Positions 1 to 8,277 of a DNA stretch of 26,530 bases are shown in pieces; the first letter of the stretch is position 1; each line of letters opens with the position of its first letter. This stretch comes from Firmicutes bacterium UBA5227. GTDB lineage: Bacteria; Bacillota; Clostridia; Tissierellales; Sedimentibacteraceae. The position numbers and the translations under genes were made by a program. The stretch is from assembly GCA_002409285.1 (NCBI GenBank), contig DHUT01000022.1, positions 38,096-64,625 of the forward strand, in the 5' to 3' direction. A model generated the notes under the pieces. The model made no database searches and was not told the origin of the DNA. It saw nothing but the letters and a program-made list of their open reading frames with translations.

Positions 1-60
1 GAAATATCCGAAATATCCGAAATAACTGGAAGAAAAAAGTATAGAATAAATGTTAAATAA
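1..60 (+). CDS. Possible 3' end of an upstream gene (partial)
   Basis: Frame 1 is open from the first base and ends in TAA at 58-60, giving 19 residues that begin with a repeated Glu-Ile-Ser triplet and end in RINVK. The first 27 bases carry a GAAATATCC repeat (two full copies and a partial third), which reads in this frame as EIS EIS EIT. It may be the tail of a gene that starts left of the window. The stretch is too short to identify and an open frame of this length can occur by chance. Confidence 0.3.
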   Translation, partial: EISEISEITGRKKYRINVK

Positions 61-83
61 TTATCAAAAATTTATTAAAACCC

Positions 84-112
84 TTGATTTAACTTTTTAC
101 GAGTGTTATAAT
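84..112 (+). promoter_or_regulatory. Sigma-A-type promoter of hbd
   Basis: TTGATT (84-89), a 17-base spacer and TATAAT (107-112), with TGT just before the -10 box (extended -10). It lies about 48 bases upstream of the hbd start, so hbd can be transcribed on its own. Confidence 0.75.
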
Positions 113-159
113 TAGAATAGGCAAAAAAAGGACATGATCCAATACAATAGGAGGTTTAA

Positions 160-1014
160 ATGGAAATTAAAAAAATATGTGTTGTCGGAACAGGTACAAT
201 GGCAAAAGGTATTATACAAACCTTTGCTCAGACAGGTTACACTGTGGTTGTTAAAGGCAGACCGGGAAAGACCTATGATACTTTAGAAGATACCATAGGC
301 AAAGGGCTTGCAAAATTAGTTGCTAAAGGAAAAATTGAGCAATCAGCAATGGATGCAACATTAGCAAATATTACTAAGGCTACCGAATATGTTGACTGCA
401 GCGATGCTGATTTATTTATCGAAGCTGTGGCAGAAGATATGGTGACAAAACATGAAATATTCAATGAGATTGAAGCAATCGCTAAAGAAAGCGCAATTTT
501 ATCAACAAATACATCATCTCTGTCAATAACTGAAATAGCTTCTAAAAGCAAAAGACCTGAACAAGTAATAGGGATGCACTTCTTTAACCCGGTTCCTGTT
601 ATGAAGCTGATAGAAATCATTAAAGGCAAACTGACCAGCGAAGAAGTACATAATACAATATTTGAACTGGCGAAAAAAATTGGGAAGACTCCTGTAAGCG
701 TCGATGAAGCACCCGGATTTGTTGTAAACAGAATACTTGTACCTATGGTTAACGAAGGTGTTGGCATATTGGCAGATGGTGTTGCAACTAAAGAAGAAAT
801 AGATACGGCTATGAAGCTGGGGGCAAACCATCCTATGGGACCATTGGAATTAGGCGATTTGATTGGACTTGACGTATGCCTTGCTATTATGGAAGTTTTA
901 TATAATGAATTTGGGGATCCAAAATACAGACCACATCCATTATTAAGAAAAATGGTAAGAGCTAACCTGTTGGGAAGGAAAACAGGCAAGGGATTCTATG
1001 ACTACAGCAAGTAG
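160..1014 (+). CDS. hbd: 3-hydroxybutyryl-CoA dehydrogenase
   Basis: Cytoplasmic enzyme of the clostridial C4 pathway; it interconverts acetoacetyl-CoA and 3-hydroxybutyryl-CoA. At 284 residues it is full length. The N-terminal Rossmann domain has GTGTMA at residues 10-15. The catalytic region has HFFNP (His140), with the family Ser and Asn also present (about S119 and N190), and the C-terminal domain keeps NHPMGPLELGD and ends in GKGFYDYSK. It follows the C. acetobutylicum enzyme closely through most of its length. The start is fixed by AGGAGG before ATG 160. Two cofactor-site features differ from NAD-type Hbd. The dinucleotide motif reads GxGxxA rather than GxGxxG, and the usual acidic residue after beta-strand 2 is glycine followed by Arg34. 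This suggests NADP(H) preference (inference). No thiolase, crotonase or bcd lies in the window; the gene appears monocistronic. Confidence 0.95.
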   Translation: MEIKKICVVGTGTMAKGIIQTFAQTGYTVVVKGRPGKTYDTLEDTIGKGLAKLVAKGKIEQSAMDATLANITKATEYVDCSDADLFIEAVAEDMVTKHEIFNEIEAIAKESAILSTNTSSLSITEIASKSKRPEQVIGMHFFNPVPVMKLIEIIKGKLTSEEVHNTIFELAKKIGKTPVSVDEAPGFVVNRILVPMVNEGVGILADGVATKEEIDTAMKLGANHPMGPLELGDLIGLDVCLAIMEVLYNEFGDPKYRPHPLLRKMVRANLLGRKTGKGFYDYSK

Positions 1015-1046
1015 TTAATAAATTAATAATCTGTAATAAAGCATAG

Positions 1047-1075
1047 AGAACGGGTTATCCGTTCTTTGTTTTTTT
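1047..1075 (+). terminator. Rho-independent terminator after hbd
   Basis: Stem AGAACGG (1047-1053) and CCGTTCT (1059-1065), loop GTTAT, followed by TTG and a run of seven T. It ends the hbd unit before the glnS promoter. Confidence 0.85.
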
Positions 1076-1103
1076 GACTTTATAATATATTTGCAATTTT
1101 AGC

Positions 1104-1132
1104 TTGAAATAAGTATTTTCATTAAGTATAAT
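1104..1132 (+). promoter_or_regulatory. Sigma-A-type promoter of glnS
   Basis: TTGAAA (1104-1109), a 17-base spacer and TATAAT (1127-1132). It lies 57 bases upstream of the glnS start and downstream of the hbd terminator. Confidence 0.7.
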
Positions 1133-1189
1133 TAAGTGAAATTGTATTATGTATTTTTGTAAATACTAATAAAAATCAAGGAGGGAAAA

Positions 1190-2869
1190 ATGAGCGAAAA
1201 TTATACTGAAAACAGGGAGTCGGTTAATTTTATACAAAAAATAATTAATGAAGACCTTGCCAGAGGTACATACGGCAATAGGGTACAGACAAGATTTCCT
1301 CCGGAACCAAACGGTTATCTTCATGTGGGTCATGCTAAGTCAATATGCTTGAATTACAGCCTTGCAAAGAAAAATAACGGTATTTTTAACTTGAGATTTG
1401 ATGATACCAACCCTACCAAGGAGGATGACTCATTTGTAGAATCTATAATAGATGATGTAAAATGGTTATGTCCGGATTGGAAGGAAAGAATATTTTTTGC
1501 TTCTGATTATTTTGATCAAATGTATGACTATGCTGTTGAATTAATTAAAAAGGATTTGGCTTATGTAGATGATTTGTCAGCGGATGAAATAAGGGATTAT
1601 AGAGGAACGCTGACTGAGCCCGGAAAAGAAAGCCCCTGGAGAAACAGGTCTGTTGAAGAGAATTTAAAATTATTTGCTGAAATGAAAAATGGTATATATG
1701 CAAACGGCGAAAAGGTTCTGAGAGCAAAAATTGATATGGCAAGTCCCAACATCAACATGAGGGATCCAGTTATTTACAGAATTCTTCACGAATCTCATCA
1801 CAATACTGGTGACAAGTGGTGCATATATCCTATGTATGATTATGCACATCCCGTTGAGGATGCCATAGAAGGAATAACTCATTCAGTTTGCACTTTGGAA
1901 TTTGAAGACCATCGACCGTTTTATGAATGGGTGCTAAATAATCTAAATGATTTTAAGGCAGCTCCCACGAAACAGATAGAATTTGCCAAATTATTTTTAA
2001 GCAAGACAATGATGGGCAAGAGATATTTGAAGAGAATGGTTGAGGAAGGCTACGTAGACGGATGGGATGACCCACGTATGCCCACGGTTGCAGCACTGCG
2101 CAGAAGAGGCTATACACCTGAGTCCATACAGAACTTCTGCGAGGCAATAGGAGTTTCAAAAGCGCAAAGCGTTGTTGATATAGCTATGCTTGAACATGCC
2201 ATAAGAGATGATTTGAGCTTAAAGGCACCAAGAACCATGGCAGTACTTGACCCTATTAAATTAATTATTACTAATTATCCTGAGGATCAGGTGGAGTATA
2301 TGGAATCAGAAAACAACCCTGACAATCCGGATATGGGTTCAAGAATGGTTCCCTTTTGCAGGGAATTATATATTGAACGTGAGGATTTCATGGAAGAACC
2401 GCCAAAAAAATATTACAGACTTTTCCCGGGCAATGAAGTGAGACTTAGAAACGCATATTTCGTAAAATGCCAAGACTTTATCAAGGATGAAGATGGCAAT
2501 ATAATTGAGGTGCATTGTACCTACGATCCTGAAACAAAAAGTGGCTCAGGATTTACCGGAAGAAAAGTAAAGGGAACAATCCACTGGGTATCTGCTAAAC
2601 ACTGTGTTGATGCTGAGGTAAGGCTTTATGATTACATGATGGAAGACCAGGAATATGACAAAACCAATTTCCTTGAAAAATTGAATCCCAATTCCAAGGT
2701 AGTCCTGAGTAACTGCAAGGTTGAGCCTGACATGAAGGAACATAGCGTTGGAGACAGGTTCCAGTTTTTGAGACATGGATATTTCATAATTGATCGGGAT
2801 ACAACAGAAAATAAACTAATATTTAACAGAATAGTGCAGTTGAAAAGCAGCTATAAAAAGCAGTTGTAA
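1190..2869 (+). CDS. glnS: Glutaminyl-tRNA synthetase
   Basis: Class I aminoacyl-tRNA synthetase that attaches glutamine to tRNA-Gln. At 559 residues it matches bacterial GlnRS. The N-terminus has RFPPEPNGYLHVGHAK with the HIGH-type motif HVGH at residues 45-48, followed by RFDDTNP. The GlnRS-specific CTLEFEDHRPFYEW and GWDDPRMPT segments are present. This separates it from GluRS. The second signature is MMGKR (274-278) where E. coli GlnRS has VMSKR, so the KMSKS serine is glycine. The C-terminal anticodon-binding beta-barrel region is complete. The start follows AAGGAGGG. The gene heads a same-strand run (glnS, methyltransferase, sigma-54 activator, THUMP methyltransferase) with no obvious terminator between members. 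Confidence 0.96.
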   Translation: MSENYTENRESVNFIQKIINEDLARGTYGNRVQTRFPPEPNGYLHVGHAKSICLNYSLAKKNNGIFNLRFDDTNPTKEDDSFVESIIDDVKWLCPDWKERIFFASDYFDQMYDYAVELIKKDLAYVDDLSADEIRDYRGTLTEPGKESPWRNRSVEENLKLFAEMKNGIYANGEKVLRAKIDMASPNINMRDPVIYRILHESHHNTGDKWCIYPMYDYAHPVEDAIEGITHSVCTLEFEDHRPFYEWVLNNLNDFKAAPTKQIEFAKLFLSKTMMGKRYLKRMVEEGYVDGWDDPRMPTVAALRRRGYTPESIQNFCEAIGVSKAQSVVDIAMLEHAIRDDLSLKAPRTMAVLDPIKLIITNYPEDQVEYMESENNPDNPDMGSRMVPFCRELYIEREDFMEEPPKKYYRLFPGNEVRLRNAYFVKCQDFIKDEDGNIIEVHCTYDPETKSGSGFTGRKVKGTIHWVSAKHCVDAEVRLYDYMMEDQEYDKTNFLEKLNPNSKVVLSNCKVEPDMKEHSVGDRFQFLRHGYFIIDRDTTENKLIFNRIVQLKSSYKKQL

Positions 2870-2916
2870 AGGTACGGGGGCACACCTTTAAAGAGGGAGA
2901 GAGTCCTTGGGATCGG

Positions 2917-2948
2917 AGGAATGTCCCCAATTGGTACGGAACATTCCT
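2917..2948 (+). other. Intergenic hairpin upstream of methyltransferase gene
   Basis: AGGAATGT (2917-2924) pairs with ACATTCCT (2941-2948). Two further C-G pairs are possible if one A is bulged. The loop carries the self-complementary CCAATTGG. No T-run follows, so it is not a standard terminator. The GGAATGTCCCC type of stem resembles repeated palindromes seen between genes in clostridia. The hairpin ends about 9 bases before the next ribosome binding site and might affect translation or mRNA processing (inference). Confidence 0.5.
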
Positions 2949-2970
2949 ATAGTTCAAGAAGGTGGTATAA

Positions 2971-4122
2971 TTGAACATACAAGAAATAATAAGAAACAGT
3001 CTTGCTGAAAACAAGTTTATATATGGAGTATTTGCAACGCCCAGAAACAAATCGGATAATCCTTATAAAAAGATAACGGCGAGACCTGTTTCCATTAAAA
3101 ATGAAAATATCATTCAATTTGAAAAATTCACGGAGAAGCAGGCCTTTCATGATAACTATACCTACAGCATGGCTGTTGATGAAATTGTCAGCCTTATTGT
3201 CAACGAATATCGTAATATCAACATTTTTACAGAGGATGCAGATTATCAGATAATGGTCAGCAAAAAAGGAATGATTAAGGTTGCAGAAAAAGAACCGACA
3301 AAAAGCAGGAGTATAGAGGCTCATAATAAGCAGAAGCAATACATTATAAAGGAAAATGAGCCCTGTGATTTTTTGATTCTCCTTGGTGTTATGAACAAGG
3401 ATGGTGCCGTATATTCAAAAAAGTATGATAAATTTAAACAAATAAATAAGTTCCTGGAAATAGTTGATGATTCCTTAAAAGGGAAGAGGCTCCAGGATGA
3501 TTTTATGATTATAGATTTTGGCTGCGGCAAGGCCTACTTAACGTTTGCCTTGTATTATTACTTTTACTTTATACGTAAGGTTAAAGTTAAAATAACAGGT
3601 TTGGATTTAAAAGATGAAATAATTGAATTCTGTAATGAAACTGCAAGGAAGCTAAAATATGATAACCTTGAATTCATCTATGGGAATATTGAAAACTTTG
3701 AATACAGGTCAAAGGTGGATATGATTGTAACTCTCCATGCCTGTGATACGGCAACAGATGCAGCACTAATTAAGGCAATTAAATGGAACGCTGAAATTAT
3801 TTTGTCAGTTCCATGCTGCCAGCACGAGCTGTATGATAAAATAAGTAACGTTGATTTGGAACCAATGTTAAAGCATGGATTGATAAAGGAAAGAATTTCT
3901 TCTCTTGTGACAGATTCCCTCAGGGGACTGTTTTTAGAAACAAAGGGCTACAAAGTTCAGCTGATGGAATTTATTTCAATTGAGCATACTCCCAAAAATA
4001 TTCTAATAAGAGCTGTCAAAAACGATAAATATAACGAAAACTCCGAAAAAGAATATGAAGATTTTAAAAATTTTTGGAACCTTAAAGATTTATTTATAGA
4101 ACGATACTATAATGAACAATAG
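2971..4122 (+). CDS. Class I SAM-dependent methyltransferase
   Basis: A 383-residue cytoplasmic protein. The N-terminal ~170 residues have no motif I recognise. From about residue 175 there is a Rossmann methyltransferase domain with motif I IIDFGCGKAYLT, an acidic motif II (GLDLKDE), and VTLHACDTATD near the expected motif IV. A cysteine pair (SVPCCQHEL) follows. This fits the Methyltransf_32-like group found in bacteria and eukaryotes, whose substrate is generally unproven. The start is TTG 2971, chosen because AGAAGGTGG sits 6 bases upstream and no in-frame ATG is as well placed. It lies between glnS and a sigma-54 activator; the RNA-related neighbours hint at an RNA or translation-factor substrate, but this is weak inference. 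Confidence 0.85.
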   Translation: MNIQEIIRNSLAENKFIYGVFATPRNKSDNPYKKITARPVSIKNENIIQFEKFTEKQAFHDNYTYSMAVDEIVSLIVNEYRNINIFTEDADYQIMVSKKGMIKVAEKEPTKSRSIEAHNKQKQYIIKENEPCDFLILLGVMNKDGAVYSKKYDKFKQINKFLEIVDDSLKGKRLQDDFMIIDFGCGKAYLTFALYYYFYFIRKVKVKITGLDLKDEIIEFCNETARKLKYDNLEFIYGNIENFEYRSKVDMIVTLHACDTATDAALIKAIKWNAEIILSVPCCQHELYDKISNVDLEPMLKHGLIKERISSLVTDSLRGLFLETKGYKVQLMEFISIEHTPKNILIRAVKNDKYNENSEKEYEDFKNFWNLKDLFIERYYNEQ

Positions 4123-4152
4123 CTGAACATTGTTAAATGTTAAGGAGGATAC

Positions 4153-5571
4153 ATGGGCGTTGAGTATAGTTTTAACAAGGGCAACAGGGAAATATTTGAA
4201 TATATTTTAGATAATGTACCTGATTCCATAACCGTTGTTGATTTGGAGGGAAAAGTTATTTTCTTCAATTCTACTGCTGAGGAGTATTTTGACGTGTCAA
4301 AAAAGGATATAATAGACAAGGATATAAAAGATTTTTTCCCTAATGCATTACTTCCGAAGGTTCTTCAGCAAAAGACGGCATATCACAATATTTACAACAG
4401 CCCAAGAGAAAACAGCTTTGTTGTTTCCAGTGCAATACCTCTAAGCGATAAGCACGGAAATATAATCGGAGCGCTTGCCAGAGATCGGGATATAACAGAA
4501 ATAGTGAAATTAAGTGAATTATTGAACAAAACTCAGTCAAGTCTGTTGAGTCTTGAGAAGGAATATTCGAAAATTGCTGCCTCAGGTGAAGACTATTTTT
4601 CTAAAATCATAAGCAACAATGCAAGCTTTATACAAATTATAAACCTTTGCAAAAACATTTCAGGTTCACCGATAAATATATTGCTGAAGGGAGAAAGCGG
4701 CACGGGGAAGGAACTGTTTGCAAAGGCAATTCATTATGAAAGTGGCAGAAAAGGCAGGTTTATTCCGATAAATTGCAGCGCTGTTCCGAAGGAACTGTTT
4801 GAAAGCGAATTCTTCGGATATGAAGCCGGTGCTTTTACCGGTGCAAGAGGTGAAGGCAAAAAAGGAAAATTTGAGGAAGCAGAAGGGGGTACATTATTTC
4901 TCGACGAAATCGGGGACATGCCCATGGAGCTTCAGCCAAAGCTTTTAAGAATATTAGAAGAAGGGTTTGTTACCAGGATAGGAGGAAATAAACCAAGAAG
5001 AATAGATGTAAGAATAATATCTGCCACCAACAAGGACATAAGGGAATTAATCAATGAAGATAGGTTTCGAAAGGATTTGTATTACCGGCTTGATGTTTTT
5101 CAGGTTAATATTCCGCCATTGAGAGAGAGAAAGGGAGATATAGTACTTTTAGCCAATAAATTTATACAGGAATTCTGCATGGAGCAGGGTGTTAATATCA
5201 TTGAAATACCAACGGATGTTTTGAGTATATTTTCTGAATACAACTGGGAAGGCAATGTGAGAGAATTAAGAAATGTAATTCAAAGATCAGTAATATATGC
5301 ATTCCAAAGTGGAAAAGATAAAGTAGAAAAAGAATTTCTCCCAGCATATATGCAAAACATCAAGGTAGATGAAATAAGCAAGGTAATTAATGTTAATGCA
5401 ATTAACCAATGCGAGGCAGGATTGGAAGAGTATCTGGGAAGAATTGAAAAACAAATAATTAAAAAGACTCTGACGGAATTGAACTTCAATAAATCTGAAG
5501 CAGCAAAACGCTTAAAAATTCCAAGAGCAACACTGTATTATAAAATAGATAAATACGAAATAGAAGGATAA
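4153..5571 (+). CDS. PAS-domain sigma-54-dependent transcriptional activator
   Basis: A 472-residue enhancer-binding protein that would activate RNA polymerase carrying sigma-54. Order of parts: N-terminal PAS sensor (about residues 12-120, with the typical VVDLEGKVIFFN start), a short coiled linker (about 118-142), the AAA+ domain (about 150-385) and a Fis-type HTH (about 435-470). Walker A is GESGTGKE (180-187), the sigma-54 contact loop GAFTGA (226-231) is intact, and Walker B is GGTLFLDEIGD. All parts needed for activity appear present. The start follows AAGGAGG. The next gene begins one base after its stop. The PAS ligand is unknown, and I saw no convincing -24/-12 promoter in the window, so its target probably lies elsewhere. 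Confidence 0.93.
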   Translation: MGVEYSFNKGNREIFEYILDNVPDSITVVDLEGKVIFFNSTAEEYFDVSKKDIIDKDIKDFFPNALLPKVLQQKTAYHNIYNSPRENSFVVSSAIPLSDKHGNIIGALARDRDITEIVKLSELLNKTQSSLLSLEKEYSKIAASGEDYFSKIISNNASFIQIINLCKNISGSPINILLKGESGTGKELFAKAIHYESGRKGRFIPINCSAVPKELFESEFFGYEAGAFTGARGEGKKGKFEEAEGGTLFLDEIGDMPMELQPKLLRILEEGFVTRIGGNKPRRIDVRIISATNKDIRELINEDRFRKDLYYRLDVFQVNIPPLRERKGDIVLLANKFIQEFCMEQGVNIIEIPTDVLSIFSEYNWEGNVRELRNVIQRSVIYAFQSGKDKVEKEFLPAYMQNIKVDEISKVINVNAINQCEAGLEEYLGRIEKQIIKKTLTELNFNKSEAAKRLKIPRATLYYKIDKYEIEG

Positions 5572-5572
5572 T

Positions 5573-6724
5573 ATGGAAAAAATCAGATTAGCAGCAATAT
5601 CTGCCTTTGGCTTAGAGGCAATAGTAAAAAGAGAATTAGATGAACTTGGTTATGAAAATGTAACCACAGATAATGGCTGGATGTATTTTGACGCAGAAAT
5701 TAAAGATATACCAAGAACAAATATAAACTTAAGATGCGCAGACAGAGTTATGCTTGTAATGGGTCAATTCCAGGTTTACAGCTTTGAAGAGCTGTTTGAT
5801 AAAACCTATGAGCTGCCCTGGGAAAAATGGATTGCCAGGGATGGCAAATTTACTGTTAAAGGAAAGAGCGTCAAATCAAAATTATACTCAACCCCTGATT
5901 GCCAGTCAATTGTCAAAAAGGCAATTTCAAAGAAACTGTGTGAAGAATACGATGTTGAATGGATGCCTGAAACCGGAGCGGAATTTACAGTTCAGATATC
6001 AATACACAAGGATATTGCAACGCTGTCAATAGATACAACAGGAGCGAGAGAAGGGCTGTTTAAGAGAGGCTACAGAGAAAAATCCCTGGAAGCACCACTG
6101 AAGGAAACTATGGCAGCGTCACTTGTCAAACTGAGTTTTTGGAATAAGGACAGAGTGCTTTATGATCCTATGTGCGGTTCGGGAACCATTGCAATTGAAG
6201 CAGCACTTATTGGAAGAAACATAGCTCCCGGACTTAATCGTTCATTTGCAGCCCAGAGATGGCCTGTGGTAAAAGAAGAATACTGGAAAAGTGCAAAGAC
6301 AGAGGCAAGAAAGAAAATAGACCTTAATTCCGATATTAAGATTTATGCCTCTGATATCAGCAAAAAAGCTATAGAAATTGCAAAGGAAAATGCAATTGAA
6401 GCCGGTGTGGATGACTGCATTGAATTTTTTGTTAAAGATGTTATGAATATAAGGGAGCCCATGTGTCCAAACGGAGTGTTGATAACAAATCCACCTTACG
6501 GTGAAAGAATAGGTGAAACTGTTGATATACAAAAGATTCATAAAAAATTAGGTCAAGTATTCGGTAGAGATAAAACCTGGTCGGTGTATGTAATAACATC
6601 AGTGGAAAGCCTTGAAAAGGATTTTGGCAGAAAAGCAGATAGGAAAAGGAAGCTGTTTAATGGAGCTGTAAGGGTTGATTACTACCAGTTTTTCGGAGAA
6701 AAACCCATCAGAAACAGAGATTAA
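5573..6724 (+). CDS. THUMP-domain RNA methyltransferase (RlmL/YpsC-like)
   Basis: A 383-residue SAM-dependent methyltransferase likely to act on an exocyclic amine of a guanosine in 23S rRNA. Its family includes the N-terminal half of E. coli RlmKL and Bacillus YpsC. A ferredoxin-like/THUMP region occupies about residues 1-155. The catalytic domain has DPMCGSGT (198-205) as the SAM-binding motif and NPPYGER (306-312), the motif of N-methyltransferases acting on exocyclic amines. Length matches stand-alone YpsC-type proteins. The ATG start follows GAAGGATA within the end of the preceding gene, indicating translational coupling. It is the last gene of the glnS run; I saw no clear terminator after it. 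Confidence 0.92.
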   Translation: MEKIRLAAISAFGLEAIVKRELDELGYENVTTDNGWMYFDAEIKDIPRTNINLRCADRVMLVMGQFQVYSFEELFDKTYELPWEKWIARDGKFTVKGKSVKSKLYSTPDCQSIVKKAISKKLCEEYDVEWMPETGAEFTVQISIHKDIATLSIDTTGAREGLFKRGYREKSLEAPLKETMAASLVKLSFWNKDRVLYDPMCGSGTIAIEAALIGRNIAPGLNRSFAAQRWPVVKEEYWKSAKTEARKKIDLNSDIKIYASDISKKAIEIAKENAIEAGVDDCIEFFVKDVMNIREPMCPNGVLITNPPYGERIGETVDIQKIHKKLGQVFGRDKTWSVYVITSVESLEKDFGRKADRKRKLFNGAVRVDYYQFFGEKPIRNRD

Positions 6725-6797
6725 CCGTTAAATATGTAAGTTCTCTCACAAAAAAGTTGAAAAGAAATCATTTTTATTGTACACTATAAATATATGT

Positions 6798-6825
6798 TTG
6801 ATTTTTTCGTATATTGTGTTATTAT
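6798..6825 (+). promoter_or_regulatory. Promoter of the Nudix-whiA-HPr unit
   Basis: TTGATT (6798-6803), a 16-base spacer and TATTAT (6820-6825), preceded by TGT (extended -10). A transcript from here would start near 6832. That rules out the upstream in-frame TTG at 6814 and supports ATG 6856 as the Nudix start. Confidence 0.55.
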
Positions 6826-6855
6826 ATAAACTACAATGCAAAGGTTGAGGCATAT

Positions 6856-7278
6856 ATGATTGAAGAAGTAAGTGCCGGAGGAATTGTTTTCTTCAAGGAC
6901 AATATATTGATGTTAAAAAAATTTAACGGAGATTGGGTTCTTCCAAAAGGCAGGGTTGAAGGAAACGAGACACTTAATGAAACTGCCATACGAGAGGTTT
7001 ACGAGGAAACAAAGGCAAAAGTTATCACAGTCAAATACCTTGGAAAAATAAATTATGAATTTAACCGAACCGACTACTTAGGCGGAGTTCATATAAATAA
7101 AGAGGTTCACTGGTACTTAATGATTGCACGAAATATGAATTGTACCGCTCAGAAAAACGAAGGCTTTGTTGAGGCAAAATTTCTTCCTTTCGAAAGAACA
7201 TTGAAAATTGCACGCTATGATGATGAAAGGGGAATTATTAAAAAGGCTGTTGAAGATAGATTTCATTGCTTTAAGTAA
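6856..7278 (+). CDS. Nudix hydrolase (YvcI-like)
   Basis: A 140-residue pyrophosphohydrolase acting on a nucleoside diphosphate linked to another group. The Nudix box starts at Gly32: GRVEGNE, seven residues, then REVYEET. The metal-binding REVxEE core is intact, while the conserved glycine after EEx is lysine. The frame can be extended to TTG 6814, but the added 14 residues lack a good ribosome binding site and fall over the promoter. I therefore chose ATG 6856. The gene ends 9 bases before whiA. In Bacillus the corresponding Nudix gene (yvcI) heads the operon yvcI-rapZ-yvcK-whiA-crh, so the neighbourhood supports a YvcI relationship. The substrate is unknown. Confidence 0.88.
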   Translation: MIEEVSAGGIVFFKDNILMLKKFNGDWVLPKGRVEGNETLNETAIREVYEETKAKVITVKYLGKINYEFNRTDYLGGVHINKEVHWYLMIARNMNCTAQKNEGFVEAKFLPFERTLKIARYDDERGIIKKAVEDRFHCFK

Positions 7279-7287
7279 GGTGATAAT

Positions 7288-8277
7288 ATGACATTTTCTT
7301 CAAAAACTAAAGATGAGTTATCCAGAACAGAGATAACCGATATGCTCAGTGCGAGAGCTGAGGTAGCGGCTGTGGCAAGAACGATGGGTTATGTTACCCT
7401 TAAAGGGCTAAACAAAATTGAAATAGAATTTTCAACAGAAAATGCCGCAGTAGCAAGACGTGTTTTTAAGCTTCTGAAAACGGCCTTTGACATTTCAACT
7501 GAGGTCAGCATAGAAAAAACAAACAGGCTAAAAAAACATAATAATTATATAGTTAAAATAAACGATAGCAGATCTAAGGGTTTTTTGCAGGAAATAAAGA
7601 TTGCCGGAAAAGATTCCGTGAATTTTATGACATATGACTTTGGTGTTCCAAGGGAATTGATTAAAAATGATGCATGCAAACGTGCTTACGTCAAGGGGGC
7701 GTTTATGGGATGCGGTTCTATAAGCGATCCTGAGAAATCCTATCATGCTGAATTTGTTAATAGCAGAGAAGAACACAGCAAGGGAATATGCAAATTGCTG
7801 GAAGGCTTTGGTATAACAGGCAGAATCATATTACGCAAAAATTATTATGTAACATATGTCAAGGAAAGTGAGCAGATATCCGACTTGTTGGCTTTAATGG
7901 GTGCCAGTAATTCTGTACTGGAATTTGAAAATGTCAGAGCAGTTAAAGAGACAAGAAACCAAATTAACAGGGTAATAAACTGCGAAACTGCAAATCTGGA
8001 CAAAATTGTTGATACATCTGTTAGACAGATTAACAGCATCAAAGTATTAAAAAAGTATAAAGCTATTGACACACTTCCCGATCATTTAAGAGAGCTTGCT
8101 TATTTAAGATTAAACCATTCAAATGCAAGCTTGAAGGAATTGGGGGAAATGTTAAATCCACCACTTGGGAAATCAGGTGTGAATCATAGATTAAGAAAAA
8201 TTGAAGAGATTGCGAAAGAAATAGAGCAGGAAAGAGGTGTAGATAATGAGATCACAAAAAGTAATTCTAAAGAATAA
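7288..8277 (+). CDS. whiA: DNA-binding protein WhiA
   Basis: A 329-residue DNA-binding protein with an N-terminal LAGLIDADG-endonuclease-like fold and a C-terminal HTH. It is known in actinobacteria as a sporulation regulator and in Bacillus as affecting cell division and chromosome segregation. Supporting sequence: the N-terminal FSSKTKDELSR, KRAYVKGAFMGCGSISDP in the middle, and the C-terminal block HLRELAYLRLNHSNASLKEL followed by NPPLGKSGVNHRLRK, a WhiA signature. Length is normal. GGTGAT upstream supports ATG 7288. The 3' end overlaps the HPr gene by 32 bases in another frame. The usual partners rapZ and yvcK, which in Firmicutes sit between the Nudix gene and whiA, are absent here. Confidence 0.95.
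   Translation: MTFSSKTKDELSRTEITDMLSARAEVAAVARTMGYVTLKGLNKIEIEFSTENAAVARRVFKLLKTAFDISTEVSIEKTNRLKKHNNYIVKINDSRSKGFLQEIKIAGKDSVNFMTYDFGVPRELIKNDACKRAYVKGAFMGCGSISDPEKSYHAEFVNSREEHSKGICKLLEGFGITGRIILRKNYYVTYVKESEQISDLLALMGASNSVLEFENVRAVKETRNQINRVINCETANLDKIVDTSVRQINSIKVLKKYKAIDTLPDHLRELAYLRLNHSNASLKELGEMLNPPLGKSGVNHRLRKIEEIAKEIEQERGVDNEITKSNSKE

Noticed and set aside
1..27. GAAATATCC tandem repeat as a possible CRISPR or iteron
   Set aside because: There are only two full copies and a partial third, with no spacers. It reads in frame as a short Glu-Ile-Ser repeat and may be the end of a gene.
273..989. Long minus-strand open frame (238 codons) inside hbd
   Set aside because: It lies wholly inside hbd, which has full family similarity, and has no ribosome binding site or recognisable product. 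It is a frame shadow.
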